Below, piece by piece: positions 1 through 7,724 of a stretch of 33,355 nt of DNA. The stretch spans positions 1 through 33,355 of the forward strand of contig JAEWMT010000037.1 in assembly GCA_023393095.1 (NCBI GenBank), in the 5' to 3' direction. How positions within the stretch are numbered: the first letter of the stretch is position 1; each line of letters begins with the position of its first letter. A program made the translations under genes and the position numbers. The notes under the pieces are model-generated. The model had not been told where the DNA came from. It did no database searches and saw nothing but the letters and a program-made list of their open reading frames with translations. This DNA comes from Bacillota bacterium. GTDB taxonomy: Bacteria; Bacillota; Clostridia; Lachnospirales; Lachnospiraceae.

Positions 1-319
1 GCTCATCAGTTAAGATATGGGAAACATATCCCCGGTATAAATCCTGCAAACCATCTTCCCGTTCTCTGTATTCGTTAATAAAATCAATTACTCTTTGATG
101 AAATAAATTCAAATTCTCCTGCTTTGAAAAATCCTTATCAATAATATCGTCACGAAAATGCGAATGCTTCTTATAAGCTCTGATATAATCCTCTCTAGCA
201 TGCACTGCATCCGGGGCAAGATTTCCTAAATAAAATAATCCCATATCCTTAATTGTTGCTTTCGGCAAAAGCTTCTCAATCTCTCTTGCAACTACCATAT
301 GTGTAATTACTCCAGCCAT
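1..319 (-). CDS. Zinc-dependent phospholipase C-like protein, N-terminal part
   Basis: The reading frame starts at ATG 319 behind a GGAGG site and runs off the left edge, giving 106 residues of an unfinished protein. The start MAGVITHMVVAREI, the LGNLAPDAVHARE segment and the later KKHSHF and VSHI segments match the N-terminus of the PF00882 family (zinc-dependent phospholipase C fold), where the early His, the Asp of the PD pair and later His residues bind metal. There is no signal peptide, so a cytoplasmic location is expected. Clostridial members of this group are mostly uncharacterised and true lipase activity is not established. It is divergent to the gene at 612. The family assignment is recall of motifs; the missing C-terminus prevents checking the remaining metal ligands. 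Confidence 0.6.
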   Translation of the reverse strand, partial: MAGVITHMVVAREIEKLLPKATIKDMGLFYLGNLAPDAVHAREDYIRAYKKHSHFRDDIIDKDFSKQENLNLFHQRVIDFINEYREREDGLQDLYRGYVSHILTDE

Positions 320-517
320 CTAATACCTCCAATATCATCTGTAGGACTTCAATTCAGTTCCATATAAAAACAATACTATACTTAATTTAGTTCAAACAAT
401 TTTTCATAAATAATAGCATAAAACAAACTAATGTACAATCATTTTTACTTACTCTGATATTAGAAACGCCTTCCACTTACAATATACAACGCTCAAAGAA
501 ATATTAATAAATAAAGG

Positions 518-545
518 TTGTAGATTAATATGAAAATGATATACT
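518..545 (+). promoter_or_regulatory. Possible sigma-A promoter for the HAD-like gene
   Basis: A TTGTAG box at 518-523 and a TATACT box at 540-545 are separated by 16 nt, about 65 nt ahead of the start codon at 612. The rest of the 320-611 divergent region is AT-rich and shows no further clear element. Confidence 0.4.
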
Positions 546-611
546 GGAAGAATATATTATATAGAAGTGCTAGTCAAATGCTTATATATTACGAATTGAA
601 AGGCTGTTAAT

Positions 612-1100
612 ATGAAACGGATCTTAATGAATAAAGAATATCATACTGGACTAACCATAATGATATTTACAGAGGGCACAATTTTGAAACCCAAATCATG
701 GTTTTCTTTATATAATCATAATTCTTATATTCCTATTGGTGATTCTGTAAATATAGTAAAAGCATGGCAAGAACAAGGAGCTAATATCATTTATTGTACT
801 TCTAGAACAAATAAGCACGCGCATGATATCGCAGCTATATTAAAATCCTTCGGATTTACAGGTGCTTTCTTAGCAATGAGAGAACATAAGGAAAAATACA
901 AAGATATTGTAGAAGCTCTAAAACCAGACATTTTGATTGAGGATGATTGTAAAAGTATTGGCGGTGCATGGCAAATGTGTATTACAAAAGTAAAACCGGA
1001 AATCAAGAAAAATATAATATCTATTGTAGTTCGGGAATTTCAGGGAATTGATCATCTCCCTGTAAATACCGAACAATTAAAACGGTTCAATAAATTGTAA
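612..1100 (+). CDS. HAD-superfamily-like protein with degenerate catalytic motif
   Basis: A 162-residue protein starting at ATG 612, 8 nt after a GAAAGG site. The fold looks like a small HAD phosphatase: a first strand ending IMIFTEGTI (about residues 16-24), a motif II strand IIYCTSRT, a Lys-rich helix KEKYKDI, and an acidic motif IV, DILIEDDC. In active HAD enzymes motif I reads DxDGT; here the nucleophilic Asp is Phe and the second Asp is Glu, so phosphatase activity is doubtful. The protein may bind a ligand or regulate rather than hydrolyse. It stands alone on the plus strand and is closed by a hairpin directly after its stop. No signal peptide or membrane segment is present. A more distant relation to the HAD fold cannot be excluded. 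Confidence 0.6.
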   Translation: MKRILMNKEYHTGLTIMIFTEGTILKPKSWFSLYNHNSYIPIGDSVNIVKAWQEQGANIIYCTSRTNKHAHDIAAILKSFGFTGAFLAMREHKEKYKDIVEALKPDILIEDDCKSIGGAWQMCITKVKPEIKKNIISIVVREFQGIDHLPVNTEQLKRFNKL

Positions 1101-1143
1101 AAGGTCTATATAGTGCTCTTGTTCACAGCACTATATAGACCTT
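1101..1143. terminator. Bidirectional intrinsic terminator
   Basis: A perfect 17-bp inverted repeat (arms 1101-1117 and 1127-1143, 9-nt loop) lies between the convergent HAD-like gene and dut. The tail is T-rich on the minus strand (TTTTACAATTT) and weaker on the plus strand, so it probably serves dut best and both genes in part. Confidence 0.8.
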
Positions 1144-1165
1144 GTTCCTATATTACAAATTATTA

Positions 1166-1606
1166 CTACTTTGTTCCGGTCGAGCCAAATCCATTATTAC
1201 CTCTAAGGGTTTCATCAAGATTATCTTTCTCATCAAATTCTACGGCGAGATATGGCATAACCACTAATTGGGCTATTCTTTCGTTTGGATTTATTGTCTT
1301 CATTTCATTTGTATCATTATGTAACGATACGATAAGCTCTCCTCGGTAATCACTATCAATTACCCCTACACAATTCGCTGGTCTTAAGCCTTGCTTCGTT
1401 GCTAATCCACTCCTAGCATATACTGCTCCGAAATAACCATCTGGTATCGCCATTGATAAACCAGTTCCGATCATAACTGTCGCATGTGCTTCAACATCAA
1501 TTGCCTCTTCATTGTTCGAATACAAATCCCATCCGGCAGCCTGTTCACTTCCCCTGGTAGGAAGTAATGCTCTATTATTTAGCTTTTTCATATCTATCTT
1601 TATCAT
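1166..1606 (-). CDS. dut: dUTP diphosphatase (trimeric dUTPase)
   Basis: Hydrolyses dUTP to dUMP and pyrophosphate, keeping uracil out of DNA and feeding dTMP synthesis. All five trimeric dUTPase motifs are visible in order: AAGWDLYS, YARSGLA (uridine/phosphate-binding Ser), GVIDSDYRGEL with the catalytic Asp, ERIAQLVV, and the C-terminal Gly-rich RGNNGFGSTG arm that closes over the substrate. The ATG at 1606 gives 146 residues, the usual size; an upstream in-frame TTG at 1657 would add 17 residues with no family match and a poorer ribosome site. It stands alone on the minus strand and ends at the shared hairpin at 1101-1143. Identification is firm. Confidence 0.95.
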   Translation of the reverse strand: MIKIDMKKLNNRALLPTRGSEQAAGWDLYSNNEEAIDVEAHATVMIGTGLSMAIPDGYFGAVYARSGLATKQGLRPANCVGVIDSDYRGELIVSLHNDTNEMKTINPNERIAQLVVMPYLAVEFDEKDNLDETLRGNNGFGSTGTK

Positions 1607-1737
1607 CTTTTCATCATCCTTTGCTTTGAATATATAGAATTTCTGGTTTCTCTGCAACTCTTAAATCAACACAGTGAAACTTATCTATAATGTATTGTAA
1701 TTATCTATTTTGTTATTATAATTATTTAATCCTAATA

Positions 1738-2640
1738 TCAGGCATTTCCTTCCTCCGTTGGTTTTAACATATTCAGTAATTCTTTTGCTGCTGTGGAAAT
1801 TGGATTTAAGTTTCCAGTGATGATACAAAAATGCCTTGTTGGAATCTCCTGTCCAAACTGAAGCTCAAATAACTCTCCCGATTCAATTGCTTCTTTTGCA
1901 AAATTTTTTACTACACATCCAACTCCAAGATTACGAACTGCAAATTTTACAATGATATCACTCATTGCAAGTTCAAATTCCGGTTTTAAGACAACTCCGT
2001 TTTGTTCTAAAAATTTATCAATATATTTACGTGTACTTGTATTATGCTCTAAGCAGATAATCGGAAGCTCCTCTAGGGATTGTAAGGTAAGTTTTTGTCC
2101 CTGCAGAGCCTTGAATCTTGAGCCTGCCACAAAGGTATCCTGAATTTCATTTACCCTAATTATCTCAATCTCGGGCTTTGCTTCAAAGGGCTCACTGACT
2201 ATCCCGAAATCAATTTTTCCATTATAAAGATATTCTAAAGTTTCAGGAGTTGGAGCATTCGTTACTGTAACTTTAATACCTGGGAATTTTTCATGAAATT
2301 TCTCAAGATAGGGAAGCAGATAGAATTGAAGCGTCATATCGCTTGCTCCGATTCTAATCTCTCCATTTTCCAGATCAAGCATTTTTCGAAACTTCTGCTC
2401 ACCCATCAGGATATATTCATAGCCTCTCTGAACATAACGAAACAGTACCTCACCCTCTGGCGTCAGCTTGACACCCTTGGGTATTCGTACGAATAATTTA
2501 CTTCCGAGGCATGTTTCGAGATACTTGATTGCCTGACTTACTGCCGGTTGGGAGATACAAAGCTCCTCACCCGCTAGGGTAAAGCTTCCTGCCTTTGCTA
2601 CATAATAAAATATTCTGTAATACTCCAGATTAACGTTCAT
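1738..2640 (-). CDS. LysR-family transcriptional regulator
   Basis: A 300-residue protein of the usual LysR length. Residues 1-60 form the winged helix-turn-helix (YYVAKAGSFTLAGEEL, then CISQPAVSQAIKYLE), followed by the linker helix and a two-lobed effector-binding domain from about residue 90 onward. The start ATG at 2640 has a GAGG site 7 nt upstream. The effector and target genes cannot be read from the sequence. LysR genes are usually autoregulated and often act on a divergent neighbour, but here both flanking genes are on the same strand, so no target is suggested by position. A 12-nt palindrome at 2790-2801 in its upstream region is a possible operator. Confidence 0.92.
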   Translation of the reverse strand: MNVNLEYYRIFYYVAKAGSFTLAGEELCISQPAVSQAIKYLETCLGSKLFVRIPKGVKLTPEGEVLFRYVQRGYEYILMGEQKFRKMLDLENGEIRIGASDMTLQFYLLPYLEKFHEKFPGIKVTVTNAPTPETLEYLYNGKIDFGIVSEPFEAKPEIEIIRVNEIQDTFVAGSRFKALQGQKLTLQSLEELPIICLEHNTSTRKYIDKFLEQNGVVLKPEFELAMSDIIVKFAVRNLGVGCVVKNFAKEAIESGELFELQFGQEIPTRHFCIITGNLNPISTAAKELLNMLKPTEEGNA

Positions 2641-2789
2641 ATCAATACCTCAAATTTTCCGTTAATACATTTATCATTATTCCTGACACATCCCAAAAGC
2701 AATCTAATATGATTAGGGTTTTTACTCACGCACTGTTTTCGATATATGTAATGTGGAATAAATTAAATCCAAATATAAAATATCGAATT

Positions 2790-2801
2790 ATAGTATACTA
2801 T
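2790..2801. promoter_or_regulatory. Palindrome ATAGTATACTAT upstream of the LysR gene
   Basis: A perfect 12-nt palindrome about 150 nt ahead of the LysR start. It overlaps a TATACT/TATAAT-like minus-strand -10 region, so it could be an operator or only part of an AT-rich promoter. Confidence 0.25.
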
Positions 2802-2863
2802 GGATAAGGTTTTTTATCTAGTATTTTTACTGAGAACTAATTGAATTTATTGTATTGAAATTA

Positions 2864-3283
2864 TTACTTAATAAAAAATGTTTCTGACTTAAAGTTGCTA
2901 TAATATCGCCCTTCTTTGGCAGTAAATTTCAGTACACAATAATCTGGATCCGTAACCCCCTGCGGATAATACATTGTATCCCCGGGTTGCCATATCATTT
3001 CCTTACTATCACTGTCCTCCAGAATTTCCATGATACCCTTCAGCATTACTCCCCTGTAAAAACGTTTATCACATAAATAAATACATGCCTTAGGATTGTC
3101 CCTGAATTGCTTTACACGTAGGGAAGAAGTATTCGTGGTAAAATAGAATTCCCTAATTCCCTCTCGTTTTCTTGGTGCATACATTGCTTTCGTGTTTGGA
3201 AAACCTTCCTCATCTATGGAACTGACGTATACTGTGCTCTGTTTGTCAATAATATTGCCAATTGTTTTTTCTGGATCTCTCAT
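2864..3283 (-). CDS. Pyridoxamine 5'-phosphate oxidase-fold family protein
   Basis: A 139-residue single-domain protein of the split-barrel FMN-binding fold. The N-terminal STVYVSSIDEEGFPNTKAM segment is the typical first beta-hairpin; REFYFTTNTSSLRVKQFRDNPKACIYL is the second, where FMN phosphate contacts usually lie (Thr-Ser-Ser...Lys). Family members include general stress protein 26-like flavin oxidoreductases and haem- or F420-binding relatives, so the reaction is unknown; a true PdxH role in vitamin B6 synthesis is unlikely at this length. The start ATG at 3283 follows a GGGGG site. It is cytoplasmic and not tightly coupled to its neighbours. Confidence 0.85.
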   Translation of the reverse strand: MRDPEKTIGNIIDKQSTVYVSSIDEEGFPNTKAMYAPRKREGIREFYFTTNTSSLRVKQFRDNPKACIYLCDKRFYRGVMLKGIMEILEDSDSKEMIWQPGDTMYYPQGVTDPDYCVLKFTAKEGRYYSNFKSETFFIK

Positions 3284-3410
3284 ATGAATACCCCCATTTA
3301 AAATTATTATATATTTTACAACAAACTCTGCTCGATGAAGCCAATAAAATTCATTGAAAAAAATTTAATGCATATCTCTTATTGTATCTTGAAAGATTTC
3401 AGTATCACAA

Positions 3411-4322
3411 TCATCTAGATAAATCAGCATGGTTTGATTTATTGAATGTTACCCTTATCTCTAGCACATTGCCCTCTAATTCCGCATTGACACTACCACC
3501 CATCTGCTCTGCAAGCAGTCTGACTATAGCGAGACCCAGCCCAGTAGATCGGCTCCTAGCCTTGTCTCCGGTATAAAATCGGTCAAATAGACGATTTACA
3601 TCAATCTCCTGTGAATCTTTTACCGGGTTTTTAAAGGATATATGGACATAATCCCCTGATGTAAGGCTAACTGTAATATCACCTGACGAGTGCTGGATGC
3701 AGTTACGGATTAAATTCTGTATAATTCTTGTCACCATTTCTTCGTCTGCTGTTATAAATATCGGCGGTGTATCTTCATCAAAACGAATTGCCAAATGCTT
3801 ATCTTCTAAGGTGGTTATGGAAGCTATCAGGCATTCCGTAACAAGCTTAGTAAGATTTATGCGCACCATGTTCTGCTCAGGCTCCGCATTTAATAGATAG
3901 GAGTACTCGAAAAATCGCTCAATCAGTTGTTCCAATTCCTCTGCATGTTTTCTGGCGATCCGAAGCTTCTTTTGCTGATCCTTTGACAGCTCCTCCATAT
4001 CCAACAACTGCTGATATCCTTTTATCGCGGTTAGAGGAGTCCTTAAATCATGGGAAATATCAGCAATCAGCTCTCTAAACTTCTTTTCCTCACGAATGCC
4101 GTTTAGGCGGAGGGTTTCCTCCGCCTTAAGACATTTATTTATATTTGCTGTTAATTGGTTTAAATCCGAATTGATTAATTCTAGGCTGATTGGCTGCCTT
4201 GTATTCTCTATCAACCGTTTATCCAGCTGCTTGCTGATATTTCGTATCTGCAATTGAAAATAAGCAATATAAGCTATAAGAATAATTAATAACACACATA
4301 GAATACCAACCAAATATATCAC
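3411..4322 (-). CDS. Sensor histidine kinase of the ABC-transporter module
   Basis: A 303-residue kinase starting at GTG 4322 behind AGGAAA. One hydrophobic segment at residues 2-22 anchors it; there is no extracellular sensor domain, so it probably senses within the membrane or through the ABC transporter. The phosphoacceptor is His91 in DISHDLRTPLTAIKGYQ. The ATP-binding region has an N box (IQNLIRNCIQHS, about 201-212) and a G box (TGLGLAI, about 260-266). The usual DxGxG motif is reduced to FKNPV, as in a recognisable clostridial subgroup. It lies 32 nt after the permease and is probably the last gene of the regulator-ATPase-permease-kinase set. Confidence 0.93.
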   Translation of the reverse strand: MIYLVGILCVLLIILIAYIAYFQLQIRNISKQLDKRLIENTRQPISLELINSDLNQLTANINKCLKAEETLRLNGIREEKKFRELIADISHDLRTPLTAIKGYQQLLDMEELSKDQQKKLRIARKHAEELEQLIERFFEYSYLLNAEPEQNMVRINLTKLVTECLIASITTLEDKHLAIRFDEDTPPIFITADEEMVTRIIQNLIRNCIQHSSGDITVSLTSGDYVHISFKNPVKDSQEIDVNRLFDRFYTGDKARSRSTGLGLAIVRLLAEQMGGSVNAELEGNVLEIRVTFNKSNHADLSR

Positions 4323-4354
4323 TGAATTTCCTGCCCTTCTATTTCATCATATAG

Positions 4355-5152
4355 CTATTTTATATCAGCTCTTTTAAATATCTTATAAGCTAAAACAGCC
4401 ATTAATCCTATAAATAGGATACTGCTTATCACTGCCTTCCATAAGATACCTGCAGTAGTATTCACAGTCAGCAATAAGAATTTACTTTCAAATGGAGTAA
4501 ATGAAATGATGTCAGCAAATATCTTGACCTTCACCAGTAAACTGATTACCAGACTGATTAATGCATCAAACACAAATCCAAAAGTTAACACTGCAATTGA
4601 TTTTCTTATTTTGAAAGCAAACGGAATGCATATGCTTATTCTTGCAGCATGAACAAGCATGGTAACCAAAGAAATGGCTATTATCTTACCAAGATTGCCT
4701 GCTGTAACCTCAGCGCCTGCACTATCCGATAAAATCCCAATAAACACAGAGGCTACAAAGGGCTTTGTAAATTGAACGCCGCTACAAAATCCTATGATTG
4801 TGGCTAGCATATAGGGTGTTAATAATAATGCTATTATCATTAGGAAAATCAATGCTTTGCTGATAACCACCGACCATCTTCCATTACCGCAGGTTACGGA
4901 ATCATGTATCGTTTTTGTCTCAAAATCACTACAGACTAAAATACCCGTCATCAGTGAACCTAGAATCGATATGATAACTATTTCAGTAAGTCCTGAAGCA
5001 CTCCCACTTACATCGGTACTCATACTCCCGATTGCAATGCAATGAGAGATATAAATTAATGCTGCACCACTAATACAGGATAATAGAAAGCATATCTTTA
5101 AACTTATTGATTTATTTAATTTATATATTTCGGCACGAACAAGATTAAGCAT
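4355..5152 (-). CDS. ABC-2 type transporter permease
   Basis: A 265-residue integral membrane protein with about six hydrophobic segments, beginning MLNLVRAEIYKLNKSISLK, the usual amphipathic start of ABC-2/BcrB-like permeases. The gene overlaps the end of the ATPase gene by 8 nt (5145-5152) and has an AGGAGG site inside it, so the two are translationally coupled and form one exporter. No large extracellular loop is present, which argues against the BceB type and for the BcrAB/LanFEG type. The likely role is protection against a membrane-active peptide or lipid-II antibiotic; the substrate is inferred from the genetic context only. Confidence 0.88.
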   Translation of the reverse strand: MLNLVRAEIYKLNKSISLKICFLLSCISGAALIYISHCIAIGSMSTDVSGSASGLTEIVIISILGSLMTGILVCSDFETKTIHDSVTCGNGRWSVVISKALIFLMIIALLLTPYMLATIIGFCSGVQFTKPFVASVFIGILSDSAGAEVTAGNLGKIIAISLVTMLVHAARISICIPFAFKIRKSIAVLTFGFVFDALISLVISLLVKVKIFADIISFTPFESKFLLLTVNTTAGILWKAVISSILFIGLMAVLAYKIFKRADIK

Positions 5153-6068
5153 TTTGACTACCTCCTATGATTGAAATAAAATAATTCTCTAACGTCTCTC
5201 CCTGTGCAGAAAAATTTGTCGGAAAGATATCGTTTTCAAACAGAGTTTTTATTACAAATTCCATATCATCCAGATAGTCATATAGTTTTACGCTTTTATC
5301 CTGCATTACCTTAAAATTAGTCGTCTGAAGTGTTGCCTCAAGAACTTGGGTAAGTTTCTCTGGTTTACTGCAGGAGATTCGAATATGATGCTGGCAGCAT
5401 TCATCCAGTTCCTCTAGAGTAAGCGTCTTTTTCACCTTACCTCGATCAATAATGATATAATCCGTAGCTGTTTGATAAAGCTCAGGTAGATTATGACTGG
5501 AGATCAGTATTGTCATATGGCGCTCTTCACACATTTTCTTAATCAGGCTACGAATTTCTACCACACCAAGCGGATCAAGACCATTCACCGGCTCATCTAG
5601 GATAAGGAGCTCGGGACTACCGAGAAGTGCTATCGCAATACCAAGTCGCTGCTTCATTCCAAGTGAGAAGTCCTTGGTTTTCTTTTTGCCAGTATTTTTA
5701 AGACCCACTAACTCAAGCAGCTTATCCTCCAAAGTTTCACTTGGAATTCCACGGATAATTCTATGAAGCTTTAAGTTCTCCTTCGCTGTCATATTTCCAT
5801 TCAGACTTGGGTATTCAATCAGACAACCAATTCTTTTGAGCTCAGCCTGCAGCTCTTTTTCCCCGGAATGTCCAAATAGCTCTAAATTACCGCTTGTAGG
5901 AAAGCTAAGTCCCGCGATCAATCTCATCAACGTTGTCTTACCTGCTCCGTTTTGTCCGATTAATCCATAAATCTTACCAGCTTCCATTGTAATTGATATA
6001 TCATCCAATGCAGTAAACTGCCGGAAGCTTTTCGTTATATTGTTTGTTTTCAGTACATACTCTTTCAT
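5145..6068 (-). CDS. ABC transporter ATP-binding protein, BcrA-like
   Basis: A 307-residue ATPase. Walker A GQNGAGKTT at 38-46, signature FSLGMKQRLGIA from residue 134, Walker B LLILDEP at about 154-160 followed by the D-loop GLDP, and the switch His in ISSHNL. The C-terminal extension of about 90 residues is typical of BcrA/lantibiotic-immunity ATPases. The start ATG at 6068 follows AGGAGAA. It powers the permease encoded by the overlapping downstream gene. A 204-nt gap separates it from the response-regulator gene, and that gap carries direct repeats suited to an OmpR-type regulator, so the exporter may be induced by the adjacent two-component system. Confidence 0.93.
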   Translation of the reverse strand: MKEYVLKTNNITKSFRQFTALDDISITMEAGKIYGLIGQNGAGKTTLMRLIAGLSFPTSGNLELFGHSGEKELQAELKRIGCLIEYPSLNGNMTAKENLKLHRIIRGIPSETLEDKLLELVGLKNTGKKKTKDFSLGMKQRLGIAIALLGSPELLILDEPVNGLDPLGVVEIRSLIKKMCEERHMTILISSHNLPELYQTATDYIIIDRGKVKKTLTLEELDECCQHHIRISCSKPEKLTQVLEATLQTTNFKVMQDKSVKLYDYLDDMEFVIKTLFENDIFPTNFSAQGETLENYFISIIGGSQNA

Positions 6069-6207
6069 AATTATTCTCCTGTCTCAGAGCAAACTAAGTA
6101 AATGCCGCTAGGTCTTCCCTTGCCTATTTAATAAGTTCTACTTGTTATGATTATTTCATCTAAATGAAGTCCTGCTCTGTTGTTTATGATATTAATGTAC
6201 TGCTCAA

Positions 6208-6247
6208 AGGTTTAGAAAAAGTTAAGAATATAGTACGAAAGGTAAAG
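6208..6247. promoter_or_regulatory. Direct repeats, possible response-regulator site
   Basis: Three related octamers, AGGTTTAG (6208-6215), AAGTTAAG (6219-6226) and AGGTAAAG (6240-6247), are spaced 11 and 21 nt apart (about one and two helical turns), the arrangement OmpR/PhoB-type regulators bind. They lie between the regulator gene and the ABC ATPase gene. The binding protein is inferred, not shown. Confidence 0.4.
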
Positions 6248-6272
6248 AAAATGATAATATTGAAACCATCTG

Positions 6273-6950
6273 CTATTTCACCAGCCGATAGCCAAGTCCC
6301 CAGGCTGTCTCTATATATTCCTGGGTAGGGTTAACCTTCTTCAATTTATTTCTCAGATTACTCATATGAGTCTTTACCGCATTATCATCTCCTAGATATT
6401 CTTCTCCCCATACGGTCTCATAGATATTTGCTTTTGAAAATACCTTTCCCTGATTTTGAAGAAACAGTTCAAGGATCTGGTACTCCTTTGCTGTGAGCTC
6501 CAGTACTACATTATTTACGGTGAGCTGCTTGGTACTCATGTCTAAAGTCAGATCCTTATAGAATATTATGTCTTCCGTTCTTTCCTGCTTGCGGACTCTT
6601 CGAAGAAGTGATGCAACCCTTGCCGCAACCTCTCCTAAGTCAAAGGGTTTTGTAATATAATCGTCTGCTCCCAGCTTTAACAAATCAATTTTTGTTGAAG
6701 TCATATCCTTTGCTGAAAGAATGATAACCGGCATATCACTTGACATTCTAAGTTCTCTTAAAATCTCATCCCCGCTTATGTAAGGTAACATAATATCAAG
6801 AAGAAGCAGATCATATTTGCCGGATTTCAGCTCCTTTGAACCTGACAATCCGTCGAATGCAGATTTTGCCTGATAGCCCTCTTTGATCAGCGCTTCCGCT
6901 AATAGCAAATTCACATCCTTATTATCTTCTATGATAAGAATCTTGTCCAT
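6273..6950 (-). CDS. OmpR/PhoB-family response regulator
   Basis: A 225-residue two-domain regulator. The receiver domain has the acidic pocket IEDN (residues 7-10), the phosphoacceptor Asp52 in LLLDIMLP and the Lys of TKPFD. The C-terminal winged helix contains ELTAKEYQILELFLQNQGKVFS and ends with the usual wing GLGYRLV. The ATG at 6950 is chosen because GGAGG sits 6-7 nt upstream and the receiver domain begins at once; an upstream frame adds 16 unrelated residues. Its cognate kinase is very likely the one at 3411-4322, with the ABC genes between. This layout is common in clostridial antibiotic-peptide response modules. Confidence 0.95.
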   Translation of the reverse strand: MDKILIIEDNKDVNLLLAEALIKEGYQAKSAFDGLSGSKELKSGKYDLLLLDIMLPYISGDEILRELRMSSDMPVIILSAKDMTSTKIDLLKLGADDYITKPFDLGEVAARVASLLRRVRKQERTEDIIFYKDLTLDMSTKQLTVNNVVLELTAKEYQILELFLQNQGKVFSKANIYETVWGEEYLGDDNAVKTHMSNLRNKLKKVNPTQEYIETAWGLGYRLVK

Positions 6951-7371
6951 ATAAATCCTCCATTCTGCCGAACATAGAGATATAGGGCGGCAGCTCATTA
7001 TTTGTAAAGTAAATTGTAAAATGTATTCTCAAAAATAGATGCATTGCTCTAAATCCCTGTATGTTTGCAAGTATCGTACTTCTGATTTTTTATTCTGTCA
7101 ACTCATTCATACAAATTACTTATACTAATGCCCATGCTTTTTTGGCATTCAATCTCAAGAATAGCTACTTATGCTATTTTTCATAAACCTAGTATACGAG
7201 GCTTTATGCTCGCTTGTCCCTTGCGAGATTATTCATACTAATTTTCATAACAAAACAAAAGCTTTCATGTCATTTATTCAGTAGGATAATATCTAGAAAA
7301 TCGTAAAAAATAAACTATGAATGATATTTTTATAATACATGAAAATATTACAGGAAAGGTTGGTGCTTTGT
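6951..7371. other. Intergenic region with several small hairpins
   Basis: No gene is supported here. The stretch contains short stems: AATGCC/GGCATT near 7128-7150, AATAGC/GCTATT near 7162-7180, and the alternatives CGAG/CTCG and CTCGC/GCGAG near 7197-7229. A TATAAT at 7331-7336 has no good -35 partner. It may be a leader or promoter region of the small gene at 7372 and of the divergent regulator gene. Confidence 0.4.
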
Positions 7372-7578
7372 TTGAATAATATTAATTATACTGTAAATGG
7401 TCTCTTTAACACACCGATGAAAACTCAGCTTAAAAACTCGCTTGAGAAAATGGAGGGCGTACAGAAGGTTAATGTCGATTTACAGCGGGGGACTGTTGAA
7501 GTAGATTATAATGAACCCGCGAAAGAGTTAGAAATTCGAAGAACAATTGAACACATCGGCTGCAAGGTTGAATCATAA
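7372..7578 (+). CDS. HMA-like small protein lacking metal-binding cysteines
   Basis: A 68-residue protein with the ferredoxin-like fold of heavy-metal-associated domains: YTVNGLFNTPMKTQLKNSLEKMEGVQKVNVDLQ, then GTVEVDYNEP and a final helix. In metal chaperones such as CopZ the loop after the first strand reads MxCxxC; here it is LFNTPM, so both Cys ligands are missing and soft-metal binding at this site is unlikely. One Cys remains near the C-terminus (IGCKVES). The start is uncertain: an in-frame ATG at 7339 has no ribosome site and sits directly after a TATAAT, whereas TTG 7372 follows AGGAAAGG at about 12 nt. A hairpin follows the stop. The function is unknown, possibly a protein-protein adapter. 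Confidence 0.65.
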   Translation: MNNINYTVNGLFNTPMKTQLKNSLEKMEGVQKVNVDLQRGTVEVDYNEPAKELEIRRTIEHIGCKVES

Positions 7579-7582
7579 GCAA

Positions 7583-7650
7583 TTAAGGGCTGTTACTGAA
7601 TATATTACTATGGTGGTTTCAAGAATATATCGGTACAGCCCTTAACTTTT
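7583..7650. terminator. Intrinsic terminator after the HMA-like gene
   Basis: Perfect 11-bp arms TTAAGGGCTGT (7583-7593) and ACAGCCCTTAA (7635-7645) with a 41-nt loop, followed by CTTTTATTT on the plus strand. It begins 5 nt after the stop codon. It could also stop minus-strand readthrough from the methyltransferase gene. Confidence 0.65.
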
Positions 7651-7724
7651 ATTTCATTTAGTACTGATTAAAATAATAAACCAATTGGAAATTCTTATCT
7701 TCTTCGAATTATCAAGCTAACTTA

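Noticed and set aside
1113..1349. Plus-strand frame starting in the terminator and running across dut.
   Set aside because: It begins inside a hairpin loop, has no SD site and lies opposite a firmly identified dUTPase.
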